From contig JAUIAV010000001.1 of assembly GCA_030425195.1 (NCBI GenBank), positions 1 through 64,000 on the forward strand: a stretch of 64,000 nucleotides of DNA, in the 5' to 3' direction. Numbering within the stretch: the stretch's first letter is position 1; every line of letters starts with the position of its first letter. Shown piece after piece: positions 26,327 to 37,300 of the stretch. Both the position numbers and the translations under genes were made by a program. The notes below the pieces were generated by a model. That model was not told the DNA's origin and made no database searches. It saw only the letters and a list, made by a program, of their open reading frames with translations. Origin of the DNA: Gammaproteobacteria bacterium (lineage in GTDB: Bacteria; Pseudomonadota; Gammaproteobacteria; Pseudomonadales; Azotimanducaceae).

Positions 26327-26722
26327 TCAGTCGGGAATCAGGCGCAGGATCACCCCATCGGCGTCGAAGCGTTCCAGGATTTCCGGGCGGGTCTCCCGCT
26401 GCGCTTTCGCCCGATAGACCGCTGGATCGTCGCTGAACTGAATCCGGACCCGCGGATCCTCGTCGATGTGACGCAGCCAGCGCCGCTCCGGTGCCGGATC
26501 GAGAAAGAAATCCCCATCGATGCGGAAAAGCTGCACGTGCACGGAATACGGCGCATCCGGACGTGTTTCGAGCCGGACGATACTCACTTCCCCGACAGCT
26601 GGATCGGGCACGAGCGGCAGCTGCGGCCCATGCAGCTCACCGCCGGGAAACGGACCGATCCCGCATCCGGGGATGGCCAGAAGCGCCAGAGCGATCACCG
26701 CCATGCGTCGTAACTCTTCCAT
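26327..26722 (-). CDS. Putative lipoprotein with PPOX/deazaflavin reductase-like fold
   Basis: 131 residues starting at 26722, chosen because it gives a signal peptide with a charged start (MEELRR), hydrophobic core (AVIALALLAIPGC) and a lipobox-like Cys at 20. The frame remains open upstream but that part shadows non-coding sequence. The mature part includes YSVHVQLFRIDGDFFLDP and WLRHIDEDPRVRIQF, resembling the split-barrel strands of nitroreductase/PPOX-like proteins. Function unknown; an envelope location is inferred. It converges with the LysR gene. Confidence 0.6.
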   Translation of the reverse strand: MEELRRMAVIALALLAIPGCGIGPFPGGELHGPQLPLVPDPAVGEVSIVRLETRPDAPYSVHVQLFRIDGDFFLDPAPERRWLRHIDEDPRVRIQFSDDPAVYRAKAQRETRPEILERFDADGVILRLIPD

Positions 26723-26795
26723 GCCCACAGTTTTCCATCGCTTGATTCCCGAGTCACGCGGATGCGTTAATCGTCCGTTTCGTGGAGGAGACCAC

Positions 26796-27632
26796 ATGTC
26801 TGATACGTATACCCCGCCGAAGGTCTGGACCTGGGACAAGGAGAGCGGCGGCCGTTTCGCCAGCATCAATCGCCCCATCGCCGGTGCCACGCACGAGAAG
26901 GCACTGCCCGTGGGGGAACACGACCTCCAGCTCTACTCGCTGGCGACCCCCAACGGCGTCAAGGTAACCGTGCTCCTCGAGGAGCTGCTGGAAGCCGGTA
27001 TCGCTGAAGCCGAGTATGACGCCTGGCTGATCGGCATCGGCGACGGCAATCAGTTCGGCAGCGGCTTCGTCGCCATCAATCCCAACTCGAAGATCCCGGC
27101 GCTGCTCGACCGCGGCACGCCGGAGCCCGCACGGGTGTTCGAGTCCGGCGCCATTCTCGTCTACCTCGCCGAGAAGTTCGGCGCTTTTCTGCCCACGGAT
27201 CCCACGGCCAGGGCGGAATGCCTGTCCTGGCTGTTCTGGCAGATGGGCAGCGCGCCTTACCTCGGCGGTGGTTTCGGTCACTTCTACGCCTACGCTCCGG
27301 AGAAATACGAGTACCCGATCAACCGCTACGCCATGGAGGTGAAGCGGCTGACCGACGTGCTCGATCAGCGTCTGGCGGACAATCAGTTCCTCTGCGGCAG
27401 CGAATACACCATCGCGGACATGGCCAACTACGCCTGGTACGGTGCCCTGGTGCTGCACAACATCTATGACGCGGCCGAGTTTCTCGATGTGGCAGGCTAT
27501 ACGAACGTCATCCGCTGGGCGCGGGAAATCGAAGATCGTCCGGCCGTCCAGCGCGGTCGGCGGGTCAACAGGACCTGGGGCCCGGAGGAGCTGCGGGTAC
27601 CTGAACGGCACAGCGCAGCCGATTTCGGCTGA
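26796..27632 (+). CDS. yghU: Glutathione S-transferase of the YghU/YfcG type (disulfide-bond oxidoreductase)
   Basis: A 278-residue GST. The N-terminal thioredoxin-like domain has LQLYSLATPNGVKVTVLLEE near 47-66, with the Thr/Asn-Gly active region of nu-class GSTs, and a later SGAILVYLAEKFG motif. The C-terminal all-helical domain contains EYTIADMANYAWYGALVLHN. Nu-class enzymes have glutathione-dependent disulfide and peroxide reductase activity. The ATG at 26796 follows GGAGGAG. It may act with the Rieske oxygenase that follows, but 47 bases separate them. Confidence 0.9.
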   Translation: MSDTYTPPKVWTWDKESGGRFASINRPIAGATHEKALPVGEHDLQLYSLATPNGVKVTVLLEELLEAGIAEAEYDAWLIGIGDGNQFGSGFVAINPNSKIPALLDRGTPEPARVFESGAILVYLAEKFGAFLPTDPTARAECLSWLFWQMGSAPYLGGGFGHFYAYAPEKYEYPINRYAMEVKRLTDVLDQRLADNQFLCGSEYTIADMANYAWYGALVLHNIYDAAEFLDVAGYTNVIRWAREIEDRPAVQRGRRVNRTWGPEELRVPERHSAADFG

Positions 27633-27667
27633 CCGGACCACGAGGGGAGCAGATACCGGGGAGGGAG

Positions 27668-27687
27668 TGATGCTGACTGATGCTGAC
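27668..27687 (+). repeat. Tandem 10-base duplication at the Rieske gene start
   Basis: TGATGCTGAC is repeated exactly twice, followed by TGATGAAG. The duplication leaves an upstream ATG (27670) that reads MLTDAD and stops at 27690, overlapping the real start at 27680. GGGAGG lies about 5 bases before the upstream ATG and about 15 before the real one. Confidence 0.8.
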
Positions 27688-28795
27688 TGATGAAGAGGTG
27701 ATCGAGCGTGTCTTCGCGCACATTGACAACGGCACGACCGATCGCGGTCCGGAGATCTGGCGCGAGCCTACCGAGCACTACCGCAGCCAGGAGCGGTTCG
27801 AAAAGGAGCTGACGCTGCTCCGGCGCCTGCCGGTACCCTTCGCGCCTTCCCTGGCCCTGCCCGGCACGGGTGATTTCATCGCCCGCCCCGTCGGCGGCGT
27901 CCCCGTCATCGTGGTCCGACATGAGGATGGCGGACTGCGGGCCTTCCGCAACGCGTGCCGGCACCGGGGTGTCACTCTCGCCGAGGGCGGCGGCTGCACG
28001 CGGGTGTTCACCTGCCCCTATCACGGCTGGGCTTACGGTCTGGATGGCGCGCTGCAGCACGTGCCCCACGAGTCCGGGTTTCCGGGGCTGGATCGGGCAA
28101 CGCATGGTCTGGTGCCGCTGCACGCGGTGAGCGAACGGGGCGGCCTGATCTTCGTCTGTATCGAACCGCCCATCGCCGAAGGCGCCCTGGAGGATCTGCC
28201 CGACCTGATCGGGCCCGACCAGGCGGTTTTCGATGCCAGCGACCGGGAAAGCGGATTCAACTGGAAGCTCAACATCGAAGCCACGCTCGAGGGTTACCAC
28301 ATCAAACCCACCCACCGGGAGACCTTCTACCCTTACGGATACGACAACCTGAACGTGGTGGAAACCTTCGGACCGAACGCCCGGGTCACCTTTCCTTTCC
28401 GGCGGATCGAGAAGCTGCGGAAGGAACCACCCGGCAGACGCGACATCAGCGGCAGAGTCACCTACGCCTACAATATCTTTCCGAATGCGACCGTGGCCGT
28501 TCTGTCCAACCACACGGCCCTGTCCTTCTCGGAACCCCTGACACCAACCCGCACCCGCTACTTCAGCTTCCGGATCGGCCGCAGAATCGAGGAAGGTGAC
28601 GAGGCCGCCGCCGCAAAAATGCGCCGGGACGCGGATTTCGTTGCCGACACGGGCTCAAAGGAAGACGCGGAAATGGTGCAGCGGATTCAGAACGGACTCG
28701 CCAGCGGCGCCAACAGCCACTTCCTCTACGGCGAGTTCGAGCAGGCCATCGTCAACTTTCACAAGCATCTGAACGCGCTTGTGGAGCAGCTCTGA
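27680..28795 (+). CDS. Rieske [2Fe-2S] non-haem iron oxygenase, alpha (catalytic) subunit
   Basis: A 371-residue ring-hydroxylating oxygenase alpha subunit. The Rieske cluster ligands are in CRHRGV and CPYHGW (Cys-x-His, Cys-x2-His), near 90-115. The mononuclear iron site follows in NIEATLEGYHIKPTHRETF near 195, with two His and a downstream acid. No beta subunit, ferredoxin or reductase gene adjoins it, so it is probably a single-component-terminal type used for demethylation or hydroxylation. The start at 27680 was preferred as it gives the family N terminus. Translation may be coupled to a short upstream frame. Confidence 0.85.
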   Translation: MLTDEEVIERVFAHIDNGTTDRGPEIWREPTEHYRSQERFEKELTLLRRLPVPFAPSLALPGTGDFIARPVGGVPVIVVRHEDGGLRAFRNACRHRGVTLAEGGGCTRVFTCPYHGWAYGLDGALQHVPHESGFPGLDRATHGLVPLHAVSERGGLIFVCIEPPIAEGALEDLPDLIGPDQAVFDASDRESGFNWKLNIEATLEGYHIKPTHRETFYPYGYDNLNVVETFGPNARVTFPFRRIEKLRKEPPGRRDISGRVTYAYNIFPNATVAVLSNHTALSFSEPLTPTRTRYFSFRIGRRIEEGDEAAAAKMRRDADFVADTGSKEDAEMVQRIQNGLASGANSHFLYGEFEQAIVNFHKHLNALVEQL

Positions 28796-28811
28796 AAGGC
28801 GCCCGGCCGGT

Positions 28812-28833
28812 GGCACCGGCCACCGCCGGTGCC
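28812..28833. terminator. Hairpin between convergent genes
   Basis: GGCACCGG and CCGGTGCC form a perfect 8-base stem with a 6-base loop, between the convergent Rieske and molybdenum hydroxylase genes. It overlaps a second possible stem (GCCGGTG/CACCGGC). There is no T-run, so it may act as a bidirectional pause or barrier. Confidence 0.45.
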
Positions 28834-28840
28834 CGTCCGA

Positions 28841-31072
28841 TCAGATCACTTCTTCCGCCTCGTCGACACTGAAACCGAGGTCGTACCGACTCACCGGCAG
28901 CTGCCGGATCCGGGTGCCGGTGGCGGCGTAGATGGCGTTGGTGAGCGCCGGTCCGATACCCGGCGTACCCGGTTCTCCGGCCCCGCCCATCGGATTGTCG
29001 CTGGTCAGGATCTCCACCTCGACCGCAGGCGCCTCCGACATCCGCACCATGGGATAATCGTGGAAGTTGGACTGCGCCACCGCACCGCTTTCGATCGAGA
29101 TGTCTCCGTAAAGCGCGGCCGTGAGACCGAAGACGATGCCGGATTCCATCTGTGCGGCCAGTCCATCCGGCGTGACCGCCATGCCCGGATCGACCGCACA
29201 GACCACCCTGTCCACACGCACTGAGCCATCCTCCACCGTCACATCCACCACCTGAGCGACGATGCTGCCGAACGATTCCTGAAGCGATATGCCCCGGCCC
29301 TGGCCTTCCTGCAGCGACTCACCCCAACCGGCTTTCTCTGCCGCGGTTTCGAGCACCTTGCGATGTCTGGGGGCTTCCGCAAGCAGGGCCCGCCGGAACT
29401 GATAAGGGTCACGGCCCGCAGCAGCGGCCAGCTCATCGACGAAGGATTCCGTGAAGAACCCGTGCTGCGAGTGATCGACGCTCCGCCAGGGACCGAAAGG
29501 CACATGGGTCGGCGAATCCGTGTAGTGAATGTGCTGATTGGCGATTCCGTAGGGGATGTGCGGGGCTTCCGCCGGTTCGTGCTTGTCCACGTACTGGTTT
29601 TCCCAGGCGAGCGGAACGCCATTCGCATCGAGCGCGGCCTTGAACCGGCTGGTGATCGCCGGCCGGTAATGGTCGTGCCGCACGTCCTCCTCCCGGGACC
29701 AGATCAGCTTCACCGGAGCGCCCACGGCTTTCGCGATCAGCGCCGCCTGGATGGCCGCATCGTCGGTCGCACGACGGCCGAAGCCGCCACCCATGACATG
29801 GTTGTGGACGGTGACGTTTTCCGCATCGATCTCCAGCGCACCGGCCACGGAGTAGCGGGTACCGAGCGGGTTCTGGGACCCGATCCACACCTCGCAATCC
29901 GTGCCGTCGAAGGCCACGGTTGCATTCATCGGCTCCATGCAGGCGTGCGCCAGGTAAGGCACCCGGTAGGTGGCCTCCACCATGCTGGCCGCTTCCGCGA
30001 AGCCGAGACTCACATCGCCGCGGCCGACGTCGGTCTTGCCGCTGCCATCGGCGACCGCTCGAGCCATATCCTCGTCGAACTGAGCGAATATCTGCTCCTG
30101 CGACACGCTCTGCTGATCCGGTTCGGTCCATCGGATGCGCACTTCCGCCAGCGCTTTCCGCGCCCGCCAGTAGTCGTCCGCGACGACGGCGACTGCATCA
30201 TCCAGCCGTACCACGTCCACCACGCCGGGCATCGAGCGGGCGCTCGCATCTTCCAGAGAAACGACCCGGGCACCGAACACGGGTGCAGCCTTGATGGTCG
30301 CCACTTTCATACCCGGCACCACCGCATCGATACCGAACCGGGCGGTGCCGTCGACCTTCGAGGGGATATCGAGACGCGGCACGCTTCGACCCACGATCCG
30401 ATACTCGTCGCGCTCCTTCAGTCGCGGTGAGTAAGGCGGGTCCATACGACCCGCTGCGGCGGCGAACTCCGCGAACGGCGCTTCCCGGCCGGATGCTTCA
30501 TGCAGAATTCTGCCGTCCCGGACCGTGAGCTCGGCCACCGGCAGCGACCAGGCATCGGCGGCCGCATCGACGAGCATCTCTCTGGCCGCTGCGCCCGCGA
30601 TCCGCATGCCGTACTGACCCGTGGCGCGTACGCTGAGACTGCCGCCGGTGATCTGCAGGCGCATGGCTCTGGCCACCTGCATCAGCGCACCGTCGAGGGT
30701 GCCGACGAGCACTTCCGGCACTTCCGCCGGTCCGAGCAGATAGCCTTTGCCGAGCATGTAGTTGGCATACTCGTCCACCGCCGGCGCTTCCATGAAGGTC
30801 ACGTCCTCCCAGCGCGCATCGAGCTCTTCCGCCAGCATCTGCGCCAGTGCCGTCTGAGCACCCTGACCCATCTCCGAATGCGGCACGATGGCGGTGATCC
30901 GGTTTTCCGGGTCGATTTTCACCCAGGCGCTGACCAGAGTTTCGTCACCTTCGGTGACCATCGGCGCCAGCTTCCGGGCCCGGTTTCCAGGCCGGATCGC
31001 CACCCCGACGACCAGTGCGCCACCGGCGACGACGCCCGCGGTGATGACGCCCCGACGTGTCCACTTACCCAT
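28841..31072 (-). CDS. Exported molybdenum hydroxylase, large (molybdopterin-binding) subunit
   Basis: A 743-residue protein of the xanthine dehydrogenase/isoquinoline 1-oxidoreductase beta type. The N terminus has a twin-arginine signal (TRRGVIT followed by a hydrophobic segment). The mature part includes [20 protein letters not shown] near 60, [17 protein letters not shown] near 430 and [15 protein letters not shown] near the C terminus, with the usual catalytic Glu in this family. It would oxidise aldehydes or N-heterocycles using Mo cofactor, in the periplasm after Tat export. The start at 31072 overlaps the [2Fe-2S] subunit gene by 8 bases. Confidence 0.85.
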   Translation of the reverse strand: MGKWTRRGVITAGVVAGGALVVGVAIRPGNRARKLAPMVTEGDETLVSAWVKIDPENRITAIVPHSEMGQGAQTALAQMLAEELDARWEDVTFMEAPAVDEYANYMLGKGYLLGPAEVPEVLVGTLDGALMQVARAMRLQITGGSLSVRATGQYGMRIAGAAAREMLVDAAADAWSLPVAELTVRDGRILHEASGREAPFAEFAAAAGRMDPPYSPRLKERDEYRIVGRSVPRLDIPSKVDGTARFGIDAVVPGMKVATIKAAPVFGARVVSLEDASARSMPGVVDVVRLDDAVAVVADDYWRARKALAEVRIRWTEPDQQSVSQEQIFAQFDEDMARAVADGSGKTDVGRGDVSLGFAEAASMVEATYRVPYLAHACMEPMNATVAFDGTDCEVWIGSQNPLGTRYSVAGALEIDAENVTVHNHVMGGGFGRRATDDAAIQAALIAKAVGAPVKLIWSREEDVRHDHYRPAITSRFKAALDANGVPLAWENQYVDKHEPAEAPHIPYGIANQHIHYTDSPTHVPFGPWRSVDHSQHGFFTESFVDELAAAAGRDPYQFRRALLAEAPRHRKVLETAAEKAGWGESLQEGQGRGISLQESFGSIVAQVVDVTVEDGSVRVDRVVCAVDPGMAVTPDGLAAQMESGIVFGLTAALYGDISIESGAVAQSNFHDYPMVRMSEAPAVEVEILTSDNPMGGAGEPGTPGIGPALTNAIYAATGTRIRQLPVSRYDLGFSVDEAEEVI

Positions 31073-31556
31073 GCTGCACCTCCCCGGACTTCGGATCGAA
31101 CTGTCCCACACCGGCCACCGATTTGATCGCCTTCCTGATTCTTCCGTACATGCCGCAGCGGCAGATATTGCCGTCCATGGCCGCATTGATGGCTGCATCG
31201 TCGGGCGCCGGGTTGTTGTCGAGCAGCGCCACCGCCGACATGATCTGGCCGGACTGGCAGTAGCCGCACTGCGGCACCTGATGGTCGATCCAGGCCTGCT
31301 GGACCGGATGAAGCTCGCCGTCTCCGGCCAGCCCTTCAATGGTCAGAACCGCCCCGCCCGCAGCGGCGGAAACCGGCGTCACACAGGAGCGGATCGGATT
31401 GCCGTTCAGGTGGATCGTGCAGGCGCCGCACTGGGCAATGCCGCAACCGAATTTGGTCCCCGTCAGACCCAGCTGTTCCCGTACGACCCACAGCAGTGGG
31501 GTATCGGGCTCCACGTCCACGCTGTGGCGGACGCCATTCACGGTGAAGTCGATCAT
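31065..31556 (-). CDS. Molybdenum hydroxylase small subunit, (2Fe-2S)-binding (isoquinoline oxidoreductase alpha type)
   Basis: A 163-residue ferredoxin-like subunit with two [2Fe-2S] clusters. The plant-type cluster ligands are in [14 protein letters not shown] near 40, with a fourth Cys in SCVTP. The second cluster lies in [11 protein letters not shown] near 100 and [11 protein letters not shown] near 133. It passes electrons from the Mo site to an acceptor, probably a cytochrome or quinone. The start at 31556 is supported by GGAG at about 9 bases. No own signal peptide is seen, so Tat export as a complex with the large subunit is expected. Confidence 0.9.
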   Translation of the reverse strand: MIDFTVNGVRHSVDVEPDTPLLWVVREQLGLTGTKFGCGIAQCGACTIHLNGNPIRSCVTPVSAAAGGAVLTIEGLAGDGELHPVQQAWIDHQVPQCGYCQSGQIMSAVALLDNNPAPDDAAINAAMDGNICRCGMYGRIRKAIKSVAGVGQFDPKSGEVQHG

Positions 31557-31676
31557 CGGAGGTCTCCTGCTCCTGTTGAGGGGCGGACGTCTGCGCAGCC
31601 CGCCTGAGGGGGAGGAGTATAGTGACACCCTGTCACTTCGGTCAACGAACGCGCGATGCGGGAGCGCCCGCGGCTG

Positions 31677-33611
31677 TCAGCCTCTGTAGGTGACCCTGAG
31701 CGCTGTCCGGACCGGTACCGGCTGGCCGTTTCGCCGGACCGGTTCGAATTCCCACTGGCGGATGGTACGTACCGCCTCCCGGAGGAAGATGCCCGGCGCC
31801 TCGCCCCGGACGCTGACGTCGACGACCCGGCCGGACGGGGTCACGGTGAATTCCACTTCCATTGACCCCTCCAGGCCCTGAACGGCCCGCCGGGGGTAGA
31901 CGAGCGGTACGTGGCGGCGCACGACGAGGTCGGAAAAGGCGCGGAACTCAGGCCCCGACACCGGCGCCTCGGTGAGTGTCGAACCCGGCTCTTCACCCGG
32001 TGCGGGCCGAATGGCGGAGGGATTCTCCGGCAGGAATCCGGCCGGAAGTTCATTGGCACTCACGCCGGAACTCGCCGCATCCATCAGCGTCGTATCCAGC
32101 GCTGAGCGCACCTGTCCTTCCACGGTCGCCGCCCCGCCCCCCGCAGTCAGTGCCGCCGGCTGCATGGGCCCGAACCGGGAAGGTCCCAGTCCGTCCGATC
32201 GGGAAGCGTCCACGGCCGGCGCATCCGCGAATTCGACATCCACCGCGAGAGCCCCGAGCGCCAGTCCGGTCGCAGACTCAACCAGGGAATCGAGCCCATC
32301 GTCCCCGCCCTCTTCCGCCTGTCCCGCGATCTCCCGATCCATTGCCTCCACGAGCATGGCTTCCGCCTCGTCTTCGGTCACGCCAGCTGTCGGCGCCGGA
32401 TCTGCCGGTGGCTGCGCCTCCGCGACTTCCGACTCCGGGGCCGGTTTCACCTCCGGAACCTCAGCGGCCGGGGCTGCGACCATCCGCCCCGGCGCCTGCC
32501 GCTCGAAATAGTCGAGAGTCTCCTCGACCGCGCTGTCCGCCATGCCGAGCGCCGCAGCCTGTTCGATGAGACGCCCGGCACGCAACGCATCGCCTCGGTC
32601 ATAGCGCTCCCGCGCCTCGCGGACCAGCCGTTCGTTCAGGCTGACGAGCGCCGCGGGTACCCGGGTATCTTCCGGATAGGCGACCATGAGCGAACGCAGG
32701 GATTCGATGGCGAACTCGAGTGTCGCCTTGTCCGGCAACGGCTCCGCTTCCAGCAGGTCTGAGAACCGGGCCAGCACATCGGAGCCGACCTCGGCAACGT
32801 CTTCGGTAACGTCTTCGGCAACGTCTTCGGAAACGTCTTCGGTAACCGGTTCAGCGTACGGGGCGGGAGCGCCGATCAGGGGAGTCTGCTCAGAGGGCAT
32901 GATGTCGACGGAGTCAGCGACAGTTTCAGGCGCCGGCTCCGTCGAATCCACCGGTCCCGACGGCTGTATGTTCGCCACGTAGATGGCGACCGTCGCCAGT
33001 CCGGCAATCACGAGCAGCGAGGCGCCAAGCGCACCGGCAACCTTCCAGATCCCCGAGCGATGCCGGGCCGCCCGGCGTTTGTCCGCTGCGGCCGCCGCGT
33101 GCTCGCGTTGCAGATAGTCGACGGGCAGCAGCGCCGGACCTTCACTCACTCTGCGCCCTTCGCCCACTCCCCGCTCGGGCACGAGAATCTCGCCCGCGGA
33201 GGCGTGGGGCGGTGCGCTCAGCGGTCCCAGCGGCTGGCCTGACCGGCTGTGGCGGACCACATGCAGCGCCAGGGCATTGCCCGTGGGACTCGCAACCGCG
33301 AAATCGTTGTCGATCTCCAGGCTGTGACCCATGAACTCCAGCTGGACATGGGTCTGCGGACTCACACGGACGGTTCGCATCCGCTCACCGGCTTCAGTCT
33401 CGAACTCGTAAGCGTCCGCTACGACGGAGAGCGTCAGCGCCTGGCCCGCCATATCCAGCGTCACCACGGCGTCCGGCGCCTCGAAGCTGAGATCCCCGGA
33501 CGGCAGAATGCCCAGGCACATCGACGGATGAACCCGGGCTGTCATGTCGCCACCCCTGGCAATCAGGTGCCAGCCGATGTCCTCTGTGTCCTTGGAATCA
33601 ATCGGTTCCAT
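31677..33611 (-). CDS. TonB-C domain protein with N-terminal cytoplasmic domain and repeat linker
   Basis: A 644-residue protein with one transmembrane segment at about 188-215 (SGIWKVAGALGASLLVIAG). The N-terminal 150 residues form a beta-rich domain of unknown family. The periplasmic part has a low-complexity acidic region (SEDVAEDVTEDVAEV), a helical, Ala/Glu-rich region and a C-terminal TonB domain (HVPLVYPRRAVQGLEGS near 560, REAVRTIRQWEFEP). TonB-like proteins normally have only a short cytoplasmic N terminus, so this one is odd. It may energise an outer-membrane receptor, but ExbB/ExbD are not nearby. The start at 33611 is preferred over an upstream TTG, though no strong ribosome site is visible. 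Confidence 0.75.
   Translation of the reverse strand: MEPIDSKDTEDIGWHLIARGGDMTARVHPSMCLGILPSGDLSFEAPDAVVTLDMAGQALTLSVVADAYEFETEAGERMRTVRVSPQTHVQLEFMGHSLEIDNDFAVASPTGNALALHVVRHSRSGQPLGPLSAPPHASAGEILVPERGVGEGRRVSEGPALLPVDYLQREHAAAAADKRRAARHRSGIWKVAGALGASLLVIAGLATVAIYVANIQPSGPVDSTEPAPETVADSVDIMPSEQTPLIGAPAPYAEPVTEDVSEDVAEDVTEDVAEVGSDVLARFSDLLEAEPLPDKATLEFAIESLRSLMVAYPEDTRVPAALVSLNERLVREARERYDRGDALRAGRLIEQAAALGMADSAVEETLDYFERQAPGRMVAAPAAEVPEVKPAPESEVAEAQPPADPAPTAGVTEDEAEAMLVEAMDREIAGQAEEGGDDGLDSLVESATGLALGALAVDVEFADAPAVDASRSDGLGPSRFGPMQPAALTAGGGAATVEGQVRSALDTTLMDAASSGVSANELPAGFLPENPSAIRPAPGEEPGSTLTEAPVSGPEFRAFSDLVVRRHVPLVYPRRAVQGLEGSMEVEFTVTPSGRVVDVSVRGEAPGIFLREAVRTIRQWEFEPVRRNGQPVPVRTALRVTYRG
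32796..32843 (-). repeat. Four tandem 12-base repeats in the TonB-C gene
   Basis: Four consecutive units of AACGTCTTCGG plus one variable base. On the coding strand they encode a repeated Glu-Asp-Val-X acidic motif in the periplasmic linker. Copy number could vary by replication slippage without changing the frame. Confidence 0.9.
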
Positions 33612-33730
33612 ATGTGCGTTTCTGCCCCCAGGCTCAGAACACACGTTTTTATGTAACAACAGTGTACGGACCGGCAGCGCAGGCGGAAATAGGGGATTTG
33701 TACCGACTTGTCAGTGGTCACTAACCACCG

Positions 33731-34588
33731 TCAGGCGGCAATGAACATCGACGGATCCGCGCTGATGGTGGTGCGGTGCAGTTCCCGGTCGTAGCCGTCA
33801 TAGCCGCCGTTCGCCCGGTGCAGAACACATCGGTTGTCCCAGATGACCAGCACGTTCTCCCGCCATCTGTGCGTGTACTGGAATTCTTCCCGGGTCTGCC
33901 ATTCGTACAGATCCCGGATCAGCGCCGAGGCTTCGTCGTCCGCCATGCCTTCGACACCCAGGATGTAACCCAGACACCCGAACAGGGTCTCCCGGCCGGA
34001 TTCCGGGTGTCGGACGATGAACGGATGCGGCTGCACTTCCCTGGCGGCTTCCGAATAGAGAATCTTCATGCTGCGGTCCGAACCGGCCTCCCGCTCCCCG
34101 TACATGCCATCCGGCGCATAGGCCACCGCAGCCGTGTGCAGCGCATTACGCCCTTCGATCCGGGCCCTGAGCGCCGCCGGCATTTCCGTCAGCGCCTTCT
34201 CCTGATCGATGAACCCGGTGTCACCACCGACCGGCGGAATGGTCAGGCTGTACAGACAGGTGCCGATCGGCGGCTGGGACTTGAAGCTCCAGTCGGTGTG
34301 CCAGGACTCGGCAAACACCGGCGCCGTCTCGTCCGCGCGGCGGGTCAATGCCACTACCGGGTTGTCCGGTGCGATGGAAACGAAGAATGGATCGTCGCCG
34401 AGCCCGCCGAACGAACGGGTGATCCGGACCAGGTCCGCATCCTCGAGCTGCTGGTCCGGAAAGACGAGGACCTTGTGATCGATCCAGGCGCGACGGATGG
34501 CAGACACCTCATCCGATCCGAGAGGACGGGAGAGGTCCACGCCCGTCACCGACGCCCCGCACGCGCCTTCGGTTGGAATCACTTTCAC
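33731..34588 (-). CDS. TauD/TfdA-family Fe(II)/2-oxoglutarate dioxygenase
   Basis: A 285-residue alpha-ketoglutarate dioxygenase. The facial triad is H-x-D in SWHTDWSF near 98 and the distal His in NRCVLHRANGG near 256, with the 2-oxoglutarate Arg in RELHRTTI shortly after. These enzymes oxidise sulfonates, phenoxyacetates, amino acids or carnitine-like compounds. It begins GVKVIPTEGA-like at 34588 and is divergent from the serine hydrolase gene. No transporter is beside it, so the substrate cannot be named. Confidence 0.9.
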   Translation of the reverse strand: MKVIPTEGACGASVTGVDLSRPLGSDEVSAIRRAWIDHKVLVFPDQQLEDADLVRITRSFGGLGDDPFFVSIAPDNPVVALTRRADETAPVFAESWHTDWSFKSQPPIGTCLYSLTIPPVGGDTGFIDQEKALTEMPAALRARIEGRNALHTAAVAYAPDGMYGEREAGSDRSMKILYSEAAREVQPHPFIVRHPESGRETLFGCLGYILGVEGMADDEASALIRDLYEWQTREEFQYTHRWRENVLVIWDNRCVLHRANGGYDGYDRELHRTTISADPSMFIAA

Positions 34589-35669
34589 ACCAGCACCTCT
34601 CTCATGACCGTTGCAGCAACCCGTGGATGCTAGACTCGGCCGGATCGGACACGCAACCCGCAGACAGGGACACCCGCATGTTGAGACCCGAATCCATTGC
34701 CCCGGATCTGATGGCGCTGCCCGCTCAGCCCGATGCGGTCCCCTGGCCCACCGAGCACTGGGCCAGATCGGAACCGGACTGCGCGGATCCGGACCGGCTC
34801 GAGACGCTCGCAGACGAGATTTTCGATCTGACGCCCGCGCAGGGCGTGACCCATGCGCTGCTGGTGGTCAGCAAGGGCCGACTCTGCTACGAGCGCTACG
34901 ATGCCGGCGCCAACGCCTTTTACCTTCAGTACTCCTGGTCCATGGCCAAGAGCGTCACCCAGGCGCTGATCGGCCTTCTGGTCCGGGACGGCAGGCTCGA
35001 TCTCTACGGGCCGGCACCGGTGCCCGAATGGCAGCAGGACGAGCGCCGCCACATCACGCTGGACCAGCTCCTGCGCATGTCGAGCGGTCTGGCATTCCAG
35101 GAGGACTACGTGGACGGCGTCGTCTCAGACGTGATCCCCATGCTGATGTACGAAGGCCGGCACGACACGGGGGCATTCGCCGCCGCGAAACCGCTCGAGC
35201 ATGCGCCGGGTACTTTCTGGTCCTATGCCAGCGGCACCACCAACATCCTCTGCCGGATCCTGAAGGAAACGGTGGGCGGCGGGGCTTCAGGGATGCTGCG
35301 GTTCATGAACGACGAGCTCTTCGAGCCGCTGGGGGTGCGTACGGCAACACCCAAATTCGATACCTCGGGTACCTTCATCGGCTCTTCCTACCTGCTCGCC
35401 ATACCACAGGATTTCGCCCGCTTCGGACTGCTGTATCTGCGCGGCGGCACCTGGGACGGCCGGGAGATCCTGCCCGGAGAATGGGTGGACTATGCCCGCT
35501 CGCCCACATTTCACACGGACGACGAGTGCTACGGGGCCCACTGGTGGATGAACCCGGCGAACCCTGCTCAGTTCTACGCAAGCGGCTATGACGGGCAGCG
35601 GATTCTCTGCGATCCGGTCCGGGATCTGATCATCGTCCGTCTCGGCCGGACGCCGGCGGAAGAAGTGGA

Positions 35670-36844
<1,175 letters not shown>

Positions 36845-36848
<4 letters not shown>

Positions 36849-37300
36849 GTCGGAATGATGACAGGCTCCCACTGCAGCAGTGTGAAGGGCGGATCCGCAT
36901 CGGGATGATGCTCGAACACCGGTCGTACGCGCGAGCCGATGACGACGTCCGCCTCCGGATCGCCAAGCAGATTACCCACCACCCGCACGTTGTCCGCACC
37001 CGGCAGCTCGACCAGCACCACCAGATAGGGCCCCTGGTCCTTCAGTGCGGGGTGCACCGGATGCCAGACCCGCTCGTAGCTGTAGATCACGCCTTCTGCC
37101 GATGGGACCTCTTCGAATCCGACCGCCTCGGAGTGGCAGTGGTGACAGATCCACTCCGGACCCCACTGCCAGCGGCGGCAATCCGCGCAGCGCTGCAGCC
37201 GGATCTTCTCCTCTGCCAGACCGGCCCAGAACGGCCCGTCCAGGCCGTCGGGTGCCGGGATGGGCTGCGGCAGACCTGGGGCCAGATAAAAACCCCTCAC
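36845..37300 (-). CDS. Zn-ribbon/OB-fold (DUF35) acyl-CoA partner protein
   Basis: A 151-residue DUF35 protein. The zinc ribbon has CADC and CHHC (Cys-x2-Cys ... Cys-x2-Cys) near 38-55, followed by an OB fold beginning [13 protein letters not shown] near 68. DUF35 proteins pair with thiolase-like partners (for example Ltp2 with ChsH2/DUF35 in steroid side-chain cleavage). It overlaps the thiolase-like gene by 4 bases upstream and the ACR3 gene by 4 bases downstream, so the partner is almost certainly the thiolase-like product. Confidence 0.85.
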
